Part shown: positions 19,161 to 31,059 of the stretch, in pieces
Layout of the letters: each line of letters starts with the position of its first letter
How positions within the stretch are numbered: position 1 is the first letter of the stretch
Source of the DNA: Pleodorina starrii
Lineage: Eukaryota > Chlorophyta > Chlorophyceae > Chlamydomonadales > Volvocaceae
Direction: 5' to 3'
Length of the DNA: 64,000 nt
NCBI GenBank assembly: GCA_030267565.1
Contig: BRXU01000006.1
Coordinates: 1,662,001-1,726,000 of the forward strand
Made by a program: the position numbers and the translations under genes
The notes under the pieces: model-generated
What the model saw: only the letters and a program-made list of their open reading frames with translations
Databases searched by the model: none
Told to the model about the DNA's origin: nothing

Positions 19161-21290
19161 ATGGCTCATGTTCGGTCCTGGATGGATTATATTGCAGCTG
19201 CGGCCGTGATGCTCACGTATTATTGCATCAGCATCACGGCCGCGGGCTACCAAACGCAGGCCACCTTCGCTGAACCGTGCGACCCTCAGCTGGTACGTAT
19301 GACGGTACATCTCGTGCCACTTATTGGGCGGGGCCCCAGCGCGAAGCGCCCGGGGGGGCCCCGCCCTGTAGGATTGCCCATGTCCGTGCCTGCACTGTCT
19401 GATGTCTAATGTAAAAGCGCAAGTGCAGAATTTCGGCCAACGGAAAGACTCCATAAGTAAAATATTACGTTCTTTATTGCATGGTAAATTTATTATAGGA
19501 ACCCAACCTCGTATGAGTAAAAAACAGTTTGGCAGTCTCCATGGACCGAGGCCGAGGTCAAACCAACGCCTCTCGGCCTATAATTAATTCCAGAAGATCC
19601 ATCGTTTCTCGAACTGGAATTCTGACATTACGGCGTGAAATGAATCTTCGTTTCGGCGACCAAATATGTTTGCATTGCGAACAATCTTCCCGCGAACACA
19701 CCACAGCAGCTCTGCTTGCCGGTCCGACCGACTTGACGCACACTTATATTACAAAGATTGCATGGGACAAACCATGAGGGGCAAACTGCTGGTTGTTGGA
19801 CGCCAAGACGCAAATTGCACACACGATGCGGCAGTCTTCTGCGGGCCGCCCAACAAGTCCAGTCGGCAACCTAGGGAATCCCTGTCCTAATGTTAAAGCA
19901 TTCAAGCCTCCTCTACGGCGAATACCTCAGTAGCGAAGCCTGTGCACTCTCGTCGGCAACTGCACGTCGTCGCAATCAACCCTCGCAAACAGTTCCGCTG
20001 TCCTATTGTCAAGTCAGCCTGCGTGATGTGTAAATGATACACTCCATGTCTACTGTCAAGTAACTTCAGCCAATGCGCTGGCCGGAAGAATTGCACAGTG
20101 CCGAGACGGCGCGCGATGCTAAACATGGGTCGGATTGCTGAAGCCGCAGGCATTTCAGATATAAAGCTCTGGCTGCCTATCAGCAGGAATGTCGATACTC
20201 TCACAGTTGACGCCCTCGCCGCTCGCTTTGGAAATGCCGTATTTCGGTCGATGCGCACATGCGCTCATGCACCCGGCGGGATGACGCGCTTCGCGCGGCG
20301 CCGGCAGGCCTTGCTAACGACTCGGCTAGCAGGCATTTCGGGAAAAAGCTCTGGCTGTCTATCAGCAGGAATGTCGACACTCTCACACTTCACGCCCTCG
20401 CCGCCCTAGCACTCAACTTAACCCGTACGGATTTAGTGGGGCCCCGCCCTTTTTCCGGCTTCAAGGAAGCCGACACCAACCCCTTGTTCTCGCCTCGTCG
20501 GTATGCACGCAATGCCGACGAAATACCAGAGGCAACTACTACATGCGCCTGTGATATGTTAGCAGGGCACAAGCGCACAACTGAGAGGAGGGGGAGAATG
20601 GAGCATGCCTCATCAGTATTTGTACCCTATGTTCGTGTACGGTGGGTGCGTGGCCGTGAGCACGTTTCTTGCCGGCGTGCGTTTACGTGTTGAAACGCAA
20701 CCGAAGTAAAAAGAAGTAAATTCCATGCAAAGGAAATATGGTACCATTATTACAGCAGACCAATGACAATTGTAGGGTTATGTGCGCGTTTTTATCTTGA
20801 CTGCTGTTCGTCCGCTACCACGCACATTTTTATGTGGGCCACGCACTGGCCAGATACCGAGCACGACCATTTAGAGTGGTATTCGACCAATCCCCTAGGA
20901 GTGCCTGAGAGTTAGGGCACTAAATTGGTGACCGAGAGGTCACCAATTCGATCCCGGCCTTCGCAGAGGGCTGGGTGACCGATGGGGGCCCTGGTGTGGG
21001 AACGAACAGCAGGTGATCGCATGGCTCTTTAGCCATGTCCCTGTCCCCTGCACTGGTAGAACTCATCACGGTTGAATGTTCAACAATGATGTGTCTGGCA
21101 TATCTGGGAAAAGTGCGTGCGGGTACCCAGATGTGATCCGAGTGAGACGGAGCCCAGACACGGAGTGGGTGGGAGAAGCAACCCATCTTAGTCAAAAAGG
21201 CGGTCACCGCGGTAATGGGCTGAAAGTACCCGCCGAAGAGGCATCAGTCTGTTCCCTTAACCCACGCTCGGGCTTACGGTCCAGTGTAAA

Positions 21291-21384
<94 letters not shown>

Positions 21385-23920
21385 GGTATTCGACTATGAT
21401 GGTGCTTGTCCTCCCTGATCATGGCATATCTTGGTGCTTGTCCGGATGATACCCGCCGCCCTGCTGACCTCCTTATTAATGGGATATGCATGCAGGGTCC
21501 AACAACCGGGTCACAAGTGTAAAGGAGACCCTCGCACTGGGGAAACTCCTGAACCGCACTGTGATTGTCCCCGATGTAAGTGAAACGAAGCAACAGCTCG
21601 CCGGGATCATGCACCATCTGTCCGTACTTCAGCCCAACAATGTTTACCATAAAGTACCGACAAAGCACCCCTATATATGTCGGGCCCTACATCGCAAGCG
21701 TTGTGGCAACTGACATGTTTGTATGTATGTGACGTGCGTGGTTGATCCATCGCAGATCGGCATTCTCCCTTACGAAAGGGGACATCTAGGTTTGCTGAAG
21801 AACCAGAAGGACCTTTTCATGAACTTTGAACTGGTAGGTGGCCCGGGGCGGGGAGACGTGGAGCGGAACGAGCGAACTATGGATTGTCTGCTGGCTGGAC
21901 CCCTAGCTAACTAGGAAGCGCGGCATTTAATTGTTTTCACAGTCCATAGAAGGGCACCTGCATAATACTTCTATATTGATACTCCCTCCCATTTTCTCTA
22001 ACCGCAGTTGTTTGACTATGGGCACCTTGCAAACCTCCGGCACGTTGTGACGCTGGACGAGCACCTGGCCGCCGGATGGAGCGGCAAAATGGACGCCGTC
22101 GTTTTCTTCGGCGACAACAGCCGGATCAAATTCGTAAGATGCTACGGCTGAAATGGATATGTGTAGAGGAAGTTGGGTTGCTCCATTTATTTACGTGTGC
22201 GAGCATTCTCCTTGCCGGTGAACTGAGCTAGGTTCCGGACGAGCTGGGGGGCGGCGGGTAATTGGAGGCAGGCGGGATCGCCATAACTTATTTGCCTCTA
22301 CCATACTGTATGTCCGCGTTTGCATTATCTCCATTCTCGAGATCCTCTTCCTCTATCGATTATGCATGTATTAATAGCCGATTCATTTTATCTATCTACA
22401 TGCCCAGTAGGGTGGCATTGCCCCCGCATACATGCATGCCCTTGACTATCTAGTTGAGTCGTACGGTCCCCCCGTGCTTACCGTACGCAGTACCGTGACT
22501 GGGTGGCGCCTAGCTCCAAAGTGTCAACGGACGGTGCCAAAATCGTCGACTACGGTGCGGAGAGCATAGCTTGCGATGAGCAGGGCATCGCACACCTCGC
22601 CACGCTAATTAAGCCATACCGTGTCGTCGGGCTGCTCATTTTCAAGAATCTCAATCCAGAGGCAGGACAAGGACTGGTTCCAAGCCAGGGCCCTGGCGAT
22701 ATCTGCAGCAAGGAGTACTACAAGGTGCAGTTGCTGCTAAGGGTTGAAAAGTACATCGCCGTACACGTTCGGCCCTTTTCGGACACATGTGAGTGATGAT
22801 GTAATTTGCGAACCGCTTTTTATGGCGCTTGTAGGCGGGGCCGCTGTGCTTGGTGTATGTATGTGGTAATGAAATAGCTAGGGTTTTGTTCACAATCTGA
22901 ACATGTTGTTCACCTACCTGCTAGGTACAATCAAGGGACTGTGACTTCTATCTCACAATCATCCTAACCTCAGAAGAAGTTCCAATGGTTCATTCGTAGC
23001 GTGGGTAAAGTAGCTTCCATTCACTTACTTGACTGGTTGCCTTCGTATTCCCTCGCCCAAAGGCTTGGCGGCATGGCGCTCCGTGCACTCGGGGACGAAG
23101 TCGAACTATGCAGCGGTCGACAGGGTCTGCCAGAACCCGAGCCTCATTCGGAATTTCGTCAACCAGACACTCGACGCCATTCAGCGCTACAACGTTTCAA
23201 GCACCGTCTTCGTCATGTGCCATCCCAGCATTCGCACTATTGTCTCACGGCTGTACGGAGATGTGGGGCTGTCACCGTTCTTCTACAAGAAAGACACACT
23301 GAGTCCTATATTTGGTATCAGGTCCGTATGCCTACACCTTTAGATACGTAGGGCGGGGGGGATGTCCGAGTTGTCGAGCGAGCCTCACTACTTCCTTGGA
23401 CGTCTTGACATGCGTCCTTAATTGTGCGTGGCGTGCGTGCGTGGTTAGTTGGACTAGCTATGTTCCTATACATGATTTTATGAATGCATGGCGCCCCACC
23501 TGATCATCCGCAGTGGCCCAGCCCTGCTGGGCATGGTGGAGCAGGAGATTTGCAACCAGGCGGATGTGTTCATCGGCACCAGGTCCGGCACCATGACGGG
23601 CATCGTGCTGGAGGTACGTATGTGCTTGCCATTATATGTATGCATGCATGCATGCATGCATGCATGCACGTATCGTCACTTGTTCTTTGCACCTTGTTTT
23701 GTACCTTGGGTGCACGCATTGTGCCTAACAGCCCAGCGAATGTACGTTCCGTATTTCCACATATCAACCTCAAGTGAGCACTATACCTTCACCCCGCGGT
23801 TGGCCTTAATAAACCCGTTGTATCCCCCCTGTCGTACCTTCCCTTCCATCAACACACCCACAGGAACGCTCCACCGCCAGTCCCCCGCACCTCGCCACGG
23901 AGCTCTTATTGGGATCATGA
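19161..23920 (+). CDS. O-fucosyltransferase-like protein, copy A
   Basis: Putative Golgi/ER GDP-fucose O-fucosyltransferase (PF10250-like fold). Nine exons join in phase: 19161-19292, 20566-20641, 21496-21575, 21756-21833, 22008-22133, 22491-22788, 23063-23321, 23514-23613, 23864-23920; 401 residues. Residues 1-44 form a signal-anchor. Then come the N-terminal family block (YLYPMFVYGSNNRVTSVKET then LLNRTVIVPD, about 60-96), the HxRP element in IAVHVRPFSDTC (about 253-264), FVMCHPS (about 304), and the C-terminal ADVFIGTRSGTMTGIVLEER block (about 366-385). Compared with C, D and E, intron 6 and about 18 codons at the start of exon 7 are gone, giving one fused exon (KVQLLLRVEKYIAVHV); the enzyme may be altered. 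TGTAA at 24066 is a possible polyadenylation signal. The family call is by motif only. Confidence 0.72.
19326..20449. mobile_element. Candidate non-autonomous DNA element in intron 1 of copy A
   Basis: Absent from the matching intron of pseudogene B, which reads straight across (CCACTTATT then CTCGCCTCG). Ends are perfect 13-bp inverted repeats: GGGCGGGGCCCCA at 19326-19338 and its complement at 20437-20449. The left end also folds on itself, with a second inverted copy of the motif at 19355-19366. Inside is a ~75-bp direct duplication (about 20140-20215 and 20331-20404). There is no transposase ORF. About 37 further bases to the right (20450-20486) are also missing from B, so the exact boundary and target duplication are unclear. 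Confidence 0.5.
20888..21384 (+). mobile_element. tRNA-derived SINE with (CTTT)n tail
   Basis: About 497 bp in intron 2 of copy A. The head has tRNA-like pol III promoter boxes: A-box-like GTGCCTGAGAGTTAGGGCA (20901-20919) and B-box-like AATTCGATCCC (20945-20955). Between them lies a hairpin (ATTGGTGACC-GAGA-GGTCACCAAT). A tRNA-unrelated body of about 330 bp follows and ends in (CTTT)n at 21291-21384. It is flanked by direct repeats GGTATTCGAC (20878-20887 and 21385-21394). Pseudogene B has the unoccupied site (GAGTGGTAATCGACTA read on its strand, near 18240-18258). SINEs are mobilised by a partner LINE. Its 3' end does not resemble the Dualen-like LINE tail here, so the partner is probably another family. 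Confidence 0.85.
21291..21384 (+). repeat. (CTTT)n microsatellite, about 23 units
   Basis: An uninterrupted tetranucleotide run forming the SINE tail. Confidence 0.95.
23638..23668. repeat. (GCAT)n run in intron 9 of copy A
   Basis: About seven units of the self-complementary tetranucleotide, right after the exon 9 donor. Pseudogene B has only a short version at the matching place. Confidence 0.8.
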
Positions 23921-26378
23921 CTGTCAGCTGCGCGTTATACAATGTACGACATAAAGCGATGCTTGTGGACGGAGCGACTCGCGTCGTCACTGCAACGCTG
24001 AATAATTTGGTGTGCAACATTTAAAATGAGACAGAGTTGTTTGCATTGAAAGCCGATGTTTTATCTGTAAATGTCCGAGTGTAGTCAAGACGTGTTACGG
24101 ACGCACGTATGTAGAAGTCCGTCCGTCGGTTGGGATAGTGCTTGTGCTTGCTTTGTTAGGGTTGAATTAGGTCTCTACGAGCACATGTGACAATTAGGTG
24201 ATTGTCGAATGGCTGCCAGTCGACAGCTGAGCAACACCACCTAGCAGCGCACCGAAATTTGCCGCAACGGCAAAAAATATAAGTTCCCTTTAGTCCTGGT
24301 CAGTTGGTGTCATGAGTACGACAAACCTTTGCGTGATGTAAAGTTAAGTGGCGGGTCATGCAAGCTTTTGCCTCGTTTAGTATATATCGTACTGCTCACA
24401 ATTATTTGCGAGCTTTAGTAGTGTTTTGGGGGTCAGAACAAAGATATGAAAACCCTATTACGTAGTTTGCGAGGCGTCGGTCGGAGTTTTGTCTAGAACG
24501 TTTGAAATTTGCGTTTTCGGGAGCCGTTTATAAAGGTTTGCGAACTCGCATATTTTAGTAACGTTAACGAAGCAGCAACGTTCTGTTGCAAAGGAAATGG
24601 ACAAACAATATCGGCGTCATATGAGATTCGTCCTTGCAGTCCACAACAATTTAGCGCAATGCATTGGTCTGGTTGCTCAGACCAATATAAAAAAATATAG
24701 ATAAAAAAGTTCTATCATTGGGCGTTACGTGCCCTGTTTGTGTAGGCAGCGATGAGCTCGCCTGAAGTGCAGGCAGGAGGCTAACGAGGGCCCTGTTGAC
24801 TTATTTGCGGGCCCTTCCCCGATTACGACCCCCACTACGTCCGACAACGGCCAAAAAGAGCTGCGGTGGGGGCTGACGGTAGGTTGACGGGGTCCCGATG
24901 CCGTGCTTCTCCCATCTCAGGACGTCGCGGCCAGCATGCATGTAAATGTGGGTGTTACGCGGAGTACGGGCGTTTTGCGGCGGGTTTCCCCTCGATGACA
25001 CCACTTCTGGATGGTAGGTGCATGCGGTTGCTTGCCGATCAACTGCTGGCTTCGTCAATCGGTTCGCCGGTATTGCGCGAGGAGGTATGGCTTGTCCAAG
25101 CAGTAGTTGTCACTACCTACCACCACAAACATTTTTGGTGCAAAAAATATTTATATATTAAGATAGCTAGCCTGGCTGGCCCCGCGCCTTACTGGCCTTG
25201 CTTAGACTTACTTACGGAAAGGGAGGACCATTCTTATTCTGCGGTCGTTGACGTCTGGGGCCGCCTTCATGAGTTCTCGTCCCTGGGATTCGAGCGGAAA
25301 GGGTGGGACCAGGTGGGACTCGGTAGGTAAAACCACCATGGGCACGACACCCATTCTTCCAGTAGTTGCGACCCGCTTATAATAAATGAGGCGCTGACAC
25401 CGTTTTTAATACTATTATAATACTATATCTTGTGAAATGTGTCTAGAGGGGCGGCGGGAGAGTATGGTAGGTGCATGCGTTGCAACCGGCTCCGGCTCCG
25501 CGCGGTATCCTCGGCCTGCGAAAGGGACTGCCTTGGCGGCGCTTCCATCCTGTTGTGCATAATCACGATGGTATATATATGCAAGGTTGATCTCCCGTGG
25601 CAGCGAGGGTGTGCACATGTTGGCGCAGATTGTTTGTATGTGCACGCAGTACGCCACCGTGCATAGTGCTACAGCCTGATCAGGATCATTACGTACATGG
25701 TTGGTCACCTTACACCCAACTCTACCAACTCTACCATCTATCCCTGACCATGGCACGAACACGTACGGTCGGCGCAGGCAATATTGCAGTGCTCTTTTCC
25801 GGAAGACAACTGAAACCCTCCCTGCCCCTCATAGTTAGAGGTCGCCTGCAAGAAGGTCCTTAGACCTGCCGGGACACCAAAGACTGACACGTAAGAATTG
25901 TGCCCCCGTTATCTTCACGCTCTGTCAAGGTATGCCCCGTATATATTAAAACAAGGAAGTCACGATCTCGGCAGACATCGAAACCACCAGCCGACCAATG
26001 AGTGCCGTGCCAACATTGCCGCCCGTTGAGACCCATATGTTTTTAATCGACTATGTCGAGCGGCATCGTGCATTAGACGAGTCTAGGAAATATACAGTCT
26101 ACGTATAATCACGGCGCCTATACATTCACGACCATCCGGCAAGACTTGCTGGGCACAGAATCAAGTACCCAGTTCTTTTCCACCACCGCCGACACACTAC
26201 TAGGGGGTCCGCTTGCAACTAACCGACATCCTCTGAGGCTGTTGCTTGGTAGGGATAACGTACGGCCGTTGTGGATGGACATGTATGCCCTGATCTCTAA
26301 AGTCTATGGAGTTCCAAGTTGCCACGTGCGTGCGCCGTGCTTGGCAACGACTGAGTCAGCTCACCCTAAAGTCGTACT
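23921..26378. other. Intergenic interval between copies A and C
   Basis: About 2.5 kb, partly AT-rich (24300-24720). No gene is supported: ORFs are below 155 codons and lack domains or splice-consistent extensions. There is a small 8-bp stem at 24664-24686 (ATTGGTCT / AGACCAAT). Confidence 0.4.
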
Positions 26379-29300
26379 TCAAGGCGGCCCTAACGGGGGG
26401 CTAGGGGGCATGAGCGGCATTTCGAAGTAGTCCCCGGAAAAATGAAGTGTTGCCAGCTTGGGTGGGTCGGCGGTGAAACGCTCCTGAGGGCGTCGGGCGG
26501 CCGGGAGGTAATTCAATGTGGGTAGGCAGGATGAGAGGGCATTGTCCGCATATGCCATTTGCGGGCCGGCATGCTGGCGGCAGCTAGCTGGGGTTCCACC
26601 AGCAGTAAGCCTTTGCTCGAGGTAGGGCGCCGGCGTACTAGCCTCCAGTCTTTCAAATGTATCCGTTTGTGCGAGGTGTCAGGCGATCAGAGCGATGCTG
26701 CACGTGCAAGCCGATTCCTCCATTTTGGCTATTCTAATAATATATATATTTTTAAATTAAATTAAATTAAATTATATTATATTATATTATATTATATTAA
26801 ATTATATTATATTATATTATATTATATTATATTATATTATATTATATTATATTATATTATATTATATTATATTATATTATATTATATTATATTATATATT
26901 ATTATATATTATTATATATTATTATCATATTTATTATTATTATAATCTATATATATTCATGAACACGCCATTAATGCAGTAGGTTACGTACCTCCCACAC
27001 AATGCCTGTCATGGTACTGGCCTTGGTGCCGAGGAACACGTCCGCCTGACTGCAGATCTCCTGCTCCACCATGCCCAGGAGGGCAGGGCCACTGCGTGCG
27101 AGTCGGCAATAAAGCAGTGCGGCACGAAATTACGTACGCACGTAAGACACGTAATATTCATGTTAATCGGGCAAGTACGATGTCCACGATCCCGTATGTT
27201 GTTTGCTCAATCAGTATGCCTTAATCAGTTCGTATCAATATATCTATTTAGAGCACGGCATTTAGTGTCAGGCAGCAAACCGCCCACGTGTGAGCCGCCC
27301 GCGCCAAACTAAACGCGCCGACGTACCGAAAGCCAAAAATTGGGCCCATTATGTCCTCGGTGTAGAAGAACGGCGTCAGTCCTGCAGCGCCGTACAGCTG
27401 TGCGATGATATTGCGGATACCTGGATGACACATGACGAAGACATTGTTCGAGACGTTGTAGCGCTTGATAGCGTCAAGTGTCTGGTTGACAAAGACTCGG
27501 ATGAGGCTTGGGTTATGGCACGCCTTGTTGGCTGCCGTGTAGTTGAACTCCGCTGCCGGGGCGCGCCACAAGTCCAAGCCTGCGAAACGGACAAATTACC
27601 ACGAACGTAGCCAGATGCAACAAATGGGCGAACGTCGCAAGCAACCTTAGCGTCCGTCAAGGCATAGTAAGAGAGAGCAAATGCCATCAAGTGAGCAATC
27701 AAGGCTAGGTGCATCGCTCGCTTCAGTGCATGTCAGATGCAAGCTAAACTTGGCCATGGGCGGTCGGTGCGTGTTTATTTCGCGCGCCAGTCGGTACACA
27801 GATAGACAGATGTCACTATATATGCAGTATTATTCGCGTGTAACCTGATTGAGAAATAATAGCTGATTCCAGGTTTATTTAGGCTAGGCAAGTCCGAAAT
27901 GTGGGCACGCAGAGGTGGGAGATGTCAGATAATGTCCTTAACATCTAGACAAAACACGCGCGCAGCAGTGTGCAACCGTGGCTGATGCACACACGCGGTA
28001 CACGCACGTACGAAGACAACTAACGCACCATTCCCATCCCCACTCACATGCGTCCGGAAATGGGCGAATGTGGACGGCAGTGTAGCGATCGTTGCCAACG
28101 TGCCTCTGTTGATAAATCTTAGCAATCGACTTGATCATGCGGCTCTTTCTCAAGTCCGCATTTACCTGCACAGGGAACCGACGTCGGTCGCTCGAGTTCA
28201 TGACATGTGTGAGGGGTCATGGATGTACGTAATGAGGGGAAACTCTGGTCATGCAAGTTGTTACCAGGTAGATTGCATTTCCGTCCTACTTACCGGCAAG
28301 TAACATGCATGGCTGGTCACTGATCCTGGAATTTCCACCGACCCCCGGTAGGGTGACCGTAGCGCCCATTACCTCTTCCCGCATTCCCGCTCCATCCTCC
28401 GCCCGTTCCCAAACCTCCTCACCTTGTAGTACGCTTCATTGCACAGGTTGGAAGGGCTTTGACCCGGCACCAGCTCGTATCCAGCTTTAGGACTGACGTT
28501 GTCGAAAATGATGAGCCCTACGGTGTTGTACGGCTCGAAAAGCTGTGTGAGGTTTGCAATGCCCTGCTCGTCACATGCTATGAACTCCGCGCCATAGTTG
28601 AGGACCTTGGCCCCATCTGTCGACACTTTGGAGCTACGCGCCACCCAGTCATGGTACTGCGCGCGGTAAGGTTGTGCGCAGGCCGTCACCGTCATCACCG
28701 TTGGGAAGGGAGTGAACCGACTGATTGGGGATGGAGGAAGCCATTGCATGCATTTAGGTCAAAGCGCGTCAAGCTTTGATGACAGGCGTGCCCCTGCGTG
28801 CTGCTGTAGGGCTTATTGTACATGCACCTAGTTCCCGCGACGGCCACCGAGCCCCGCAAGCCTGTATTCCGCCTTGCGAAGATCTGATGCCTTCCGCCTT
28901 GCAAAAATCTGTAGCATGCGTACCGACGTGCACGCGAATTATGCAGCGCTAAAATACGTATGGTGTGTCTCGTTCAGCCACAGCAACCAACTTGATTATC
29001 GTTCTCTCTATGTATGTCGGCTGGAAGCTGCTGGTCTTCCCGTTTGCCCTTCCGCGCGCCCTTCCTCGTCTACCATGCGCCCGCTACTTGCTTGCTGCTT
29101 ACGTATTGGAGCCGGCGTTCGTCGCCGAAAAACACGACAGCGTCCAGTTTGCCGTTCCACCCGGCGGCCAGGTGGTCATCCAGCATCACAACGCTCCGGC
29201 GACTCGCCAGGTGCCCGAAGTCGATCAGCTGGGCAGGTCGGGGCATACATCAGGCATCAGGCATCAGGCATGGGAGATCTCTCCAGCAGGTGGATGGGGT

Positions 29301-30739
29301 TAGGTTGGAAAGGTCAGGTGTCATGTTTACGGCGTCGGGAGCGTTCGTTCGGAGGGCGCACGTTATTAGCGCATTATGATTTGGGGTCACGCCAACTCCA
29401 GCAGCGACACGTCAGGCAGGAAGCCTATTAGCGGGTAACCACCCGCCTAGTGGGTGGCTGCAGTTGCGCGACCTCAAATCCTGTGAAGGCTGCAGCATAC
29501 CGATGCCATGTGTCACCGGACTACATATATAATAGCTGCTTGGTCAGCCCGGGAGCTACTAAATAGGACTGCTGGGCTGTTTCTAGGCTGTAGCACTGTT
29601 GGCGTCTCCAGTGCGTCATCTCCCACCTACCAGCTTCAGGTCCATAAACATGTGCTTATGGTCCAGCAGGCTTCGGTGACCCCCTTCGTACGGAAGAATG
29701 CCGATCTGCGACGACCATTCACAATAATGCACGGTATTGGTTGACAACGTTTCTGCCGCAGTGAATCAACACAGTCAATGCCTTCGCCAATCAATGTACG
29801 GAGAATCAAACGGTTGACGGGAATAATGCTGGATAAGCTTGCTGCAGCAAAGCGGAGGCCGATGTATGTATGTCGGCACAGGGGAGGCACGCGCTAGAAC
29901 GGCAAGTAAAGGCAGCAGAACGCTGATCCAGCTGTAACAACGAACCCGTGTATATATGATAACTTGGTTATGAGCGCTCGCTCGCTTACGTCGTGAGCAA
30001 TGACGGTGCGGTTAAGAAGGTCCCCAAGCGCAAGAGTCTCTTTCAGGCCGGTTATCCGATTGTTGGCCCCTGCAGCCGGCGGTAGGGCGGGAACGTGTAC
30101 GTTTCCGAACGAATTTATTTCGAACTCGGGTGCCCAACCCGATACGTATTTAAAATCGGATACATCTCCATATCGAGCGTAGAGACAGCGCAAATTAACA
30201 ACGCAAATATACATGCAACTGGAAGTTAGAGCCCAGCCCTGTCCAGCTGCTCCAGATGGGTCGCCACATGCAGACGATCGAGCGACCGCCGTGAGGCACA
30301 TACACAACCTTCAAAGGGAGAGGTTTCATTGCGTGAACCAAGTCGATATCCCTTGCTTGACAGCTCGCTCACCATAAATCAGCATAGGGTATAAATACCG
30401 ACGAGGCGTGGCATTCTGTCCTCCCGGCTGCTGCGGAAGTTGCAGTGCAGGAAACGTCAACCGCCATCGATCGCAGCCCAACGAACGCGCATCAGCAGAT
30501 ATGCATGCCGTCCATCCCGCTGTGGTAACCAGCAAGTGAGCAGGCAACAAATCACGAGCGAAAAGACATCATCATGCACATGCATCCATCCAACGAGGCT
30601 TAGGCTGGAGTGAACTTACCGACTGCTGGATGCTGCGCCTGGTTGGCCCAGCGCGACTGGCCTGCCCTTTGTGGCACGTCATTAGCAGCAAGAGCAGTGC
30701 TGCAATCGCAAACTGATCCACCAATTTCCCGGCACACAT
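26379..30739 (-). CDS. O-fucosyltransferase-like protein, copy C
   Basis: Ten exons on the minus strand, all phases consistent: 30620-30739, 30373-30427, 29990-30069, 29631-29705, 29103-29228, 28423-28656, 28048-28165, 27327-27579, 26992-27091, 26379-26483; 421 residues. Residues 1-40 hold a hydrophobic signal-anchor (FAIAALLLLLMTC). The N-terminal block reads RRYLYPMLIYGANNRI and LLNRTVIAHD (about 50-85). HIRPFPDAC falls at about 262-270, FVMCHPG near 310, and the C-terminal ADVFLGTKASTMTGIVWEER at about 370-389. Exon 7 is complete, unlike A. The tail (ERFTADPPKLATLHFSGDYF...) is about 15 residues longer than in D and E. Exon 2 could start three bases earlier. This copy is single, and its introns are unrelated to those of D/E. 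Intron 9 contains a ~180-bp ATTAT repeat. Confidence 0.75.
26751..26935. repeat. (ATTAT)n-type AT microsatellite
   Basis: About 185 bp made of AAATT and then ATATT pentanucleotides, in intron 9 of copy C between exons 26379-26483 and 26992-27091. Confidence 0.95.
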
Positions 30740-31059
30740 CGTTGTTTTAATGCACGATCGACCGGGCTATCTATACGCTTGTGAGAAGCAATCGATTAAA
30801 GTGTGCCGAGCCAGCCTAAGATTGACGATCTGCTGTGCCTACTGATAAGAGAATAGAGCTCGAGGAAAGCATGCCATAATGCGAGTGTATACGGGCTGTT
30901 ATCAATTATTTAGCCGTGCCTGGTCGGGAGACTCGCACGTTGTACGTACGTTGCAGTAACGAACCGCCGCGCGCGCGGTCATGTCGCACCCGTCGCCCGC
31001 TGCAGCAGCCGTTGCATGCATGGCAAGTGAGCCACAGCTGGAGGGGGAATATATACGGA

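Larger units (their letters stand above)
19028..23925 (+). repeat. Right arm of the A/B inverted duplication
   Basis: Mirror copy of 17270-18924, enlarged by a TIR element in intron 1 (19326-20449), a SINE in intron 2 (20888-21384) and the exon 4-8 region that B has lost. Confidence 0.85.

Noticed and set aside
20888..20960. Possible functional tRNA gene
   Set aside because: A- and B-box-like motifs are present, but the anticodon arm is replaced by a 10-bp hairpin and no acceptor stem closes. It is the head of a SINE.
21204..21399. Long ORFs of repeated FFLS or KKER residues on both strands
   Set aside because: They are translations of the (CTTT)n microsatellite, not genes.
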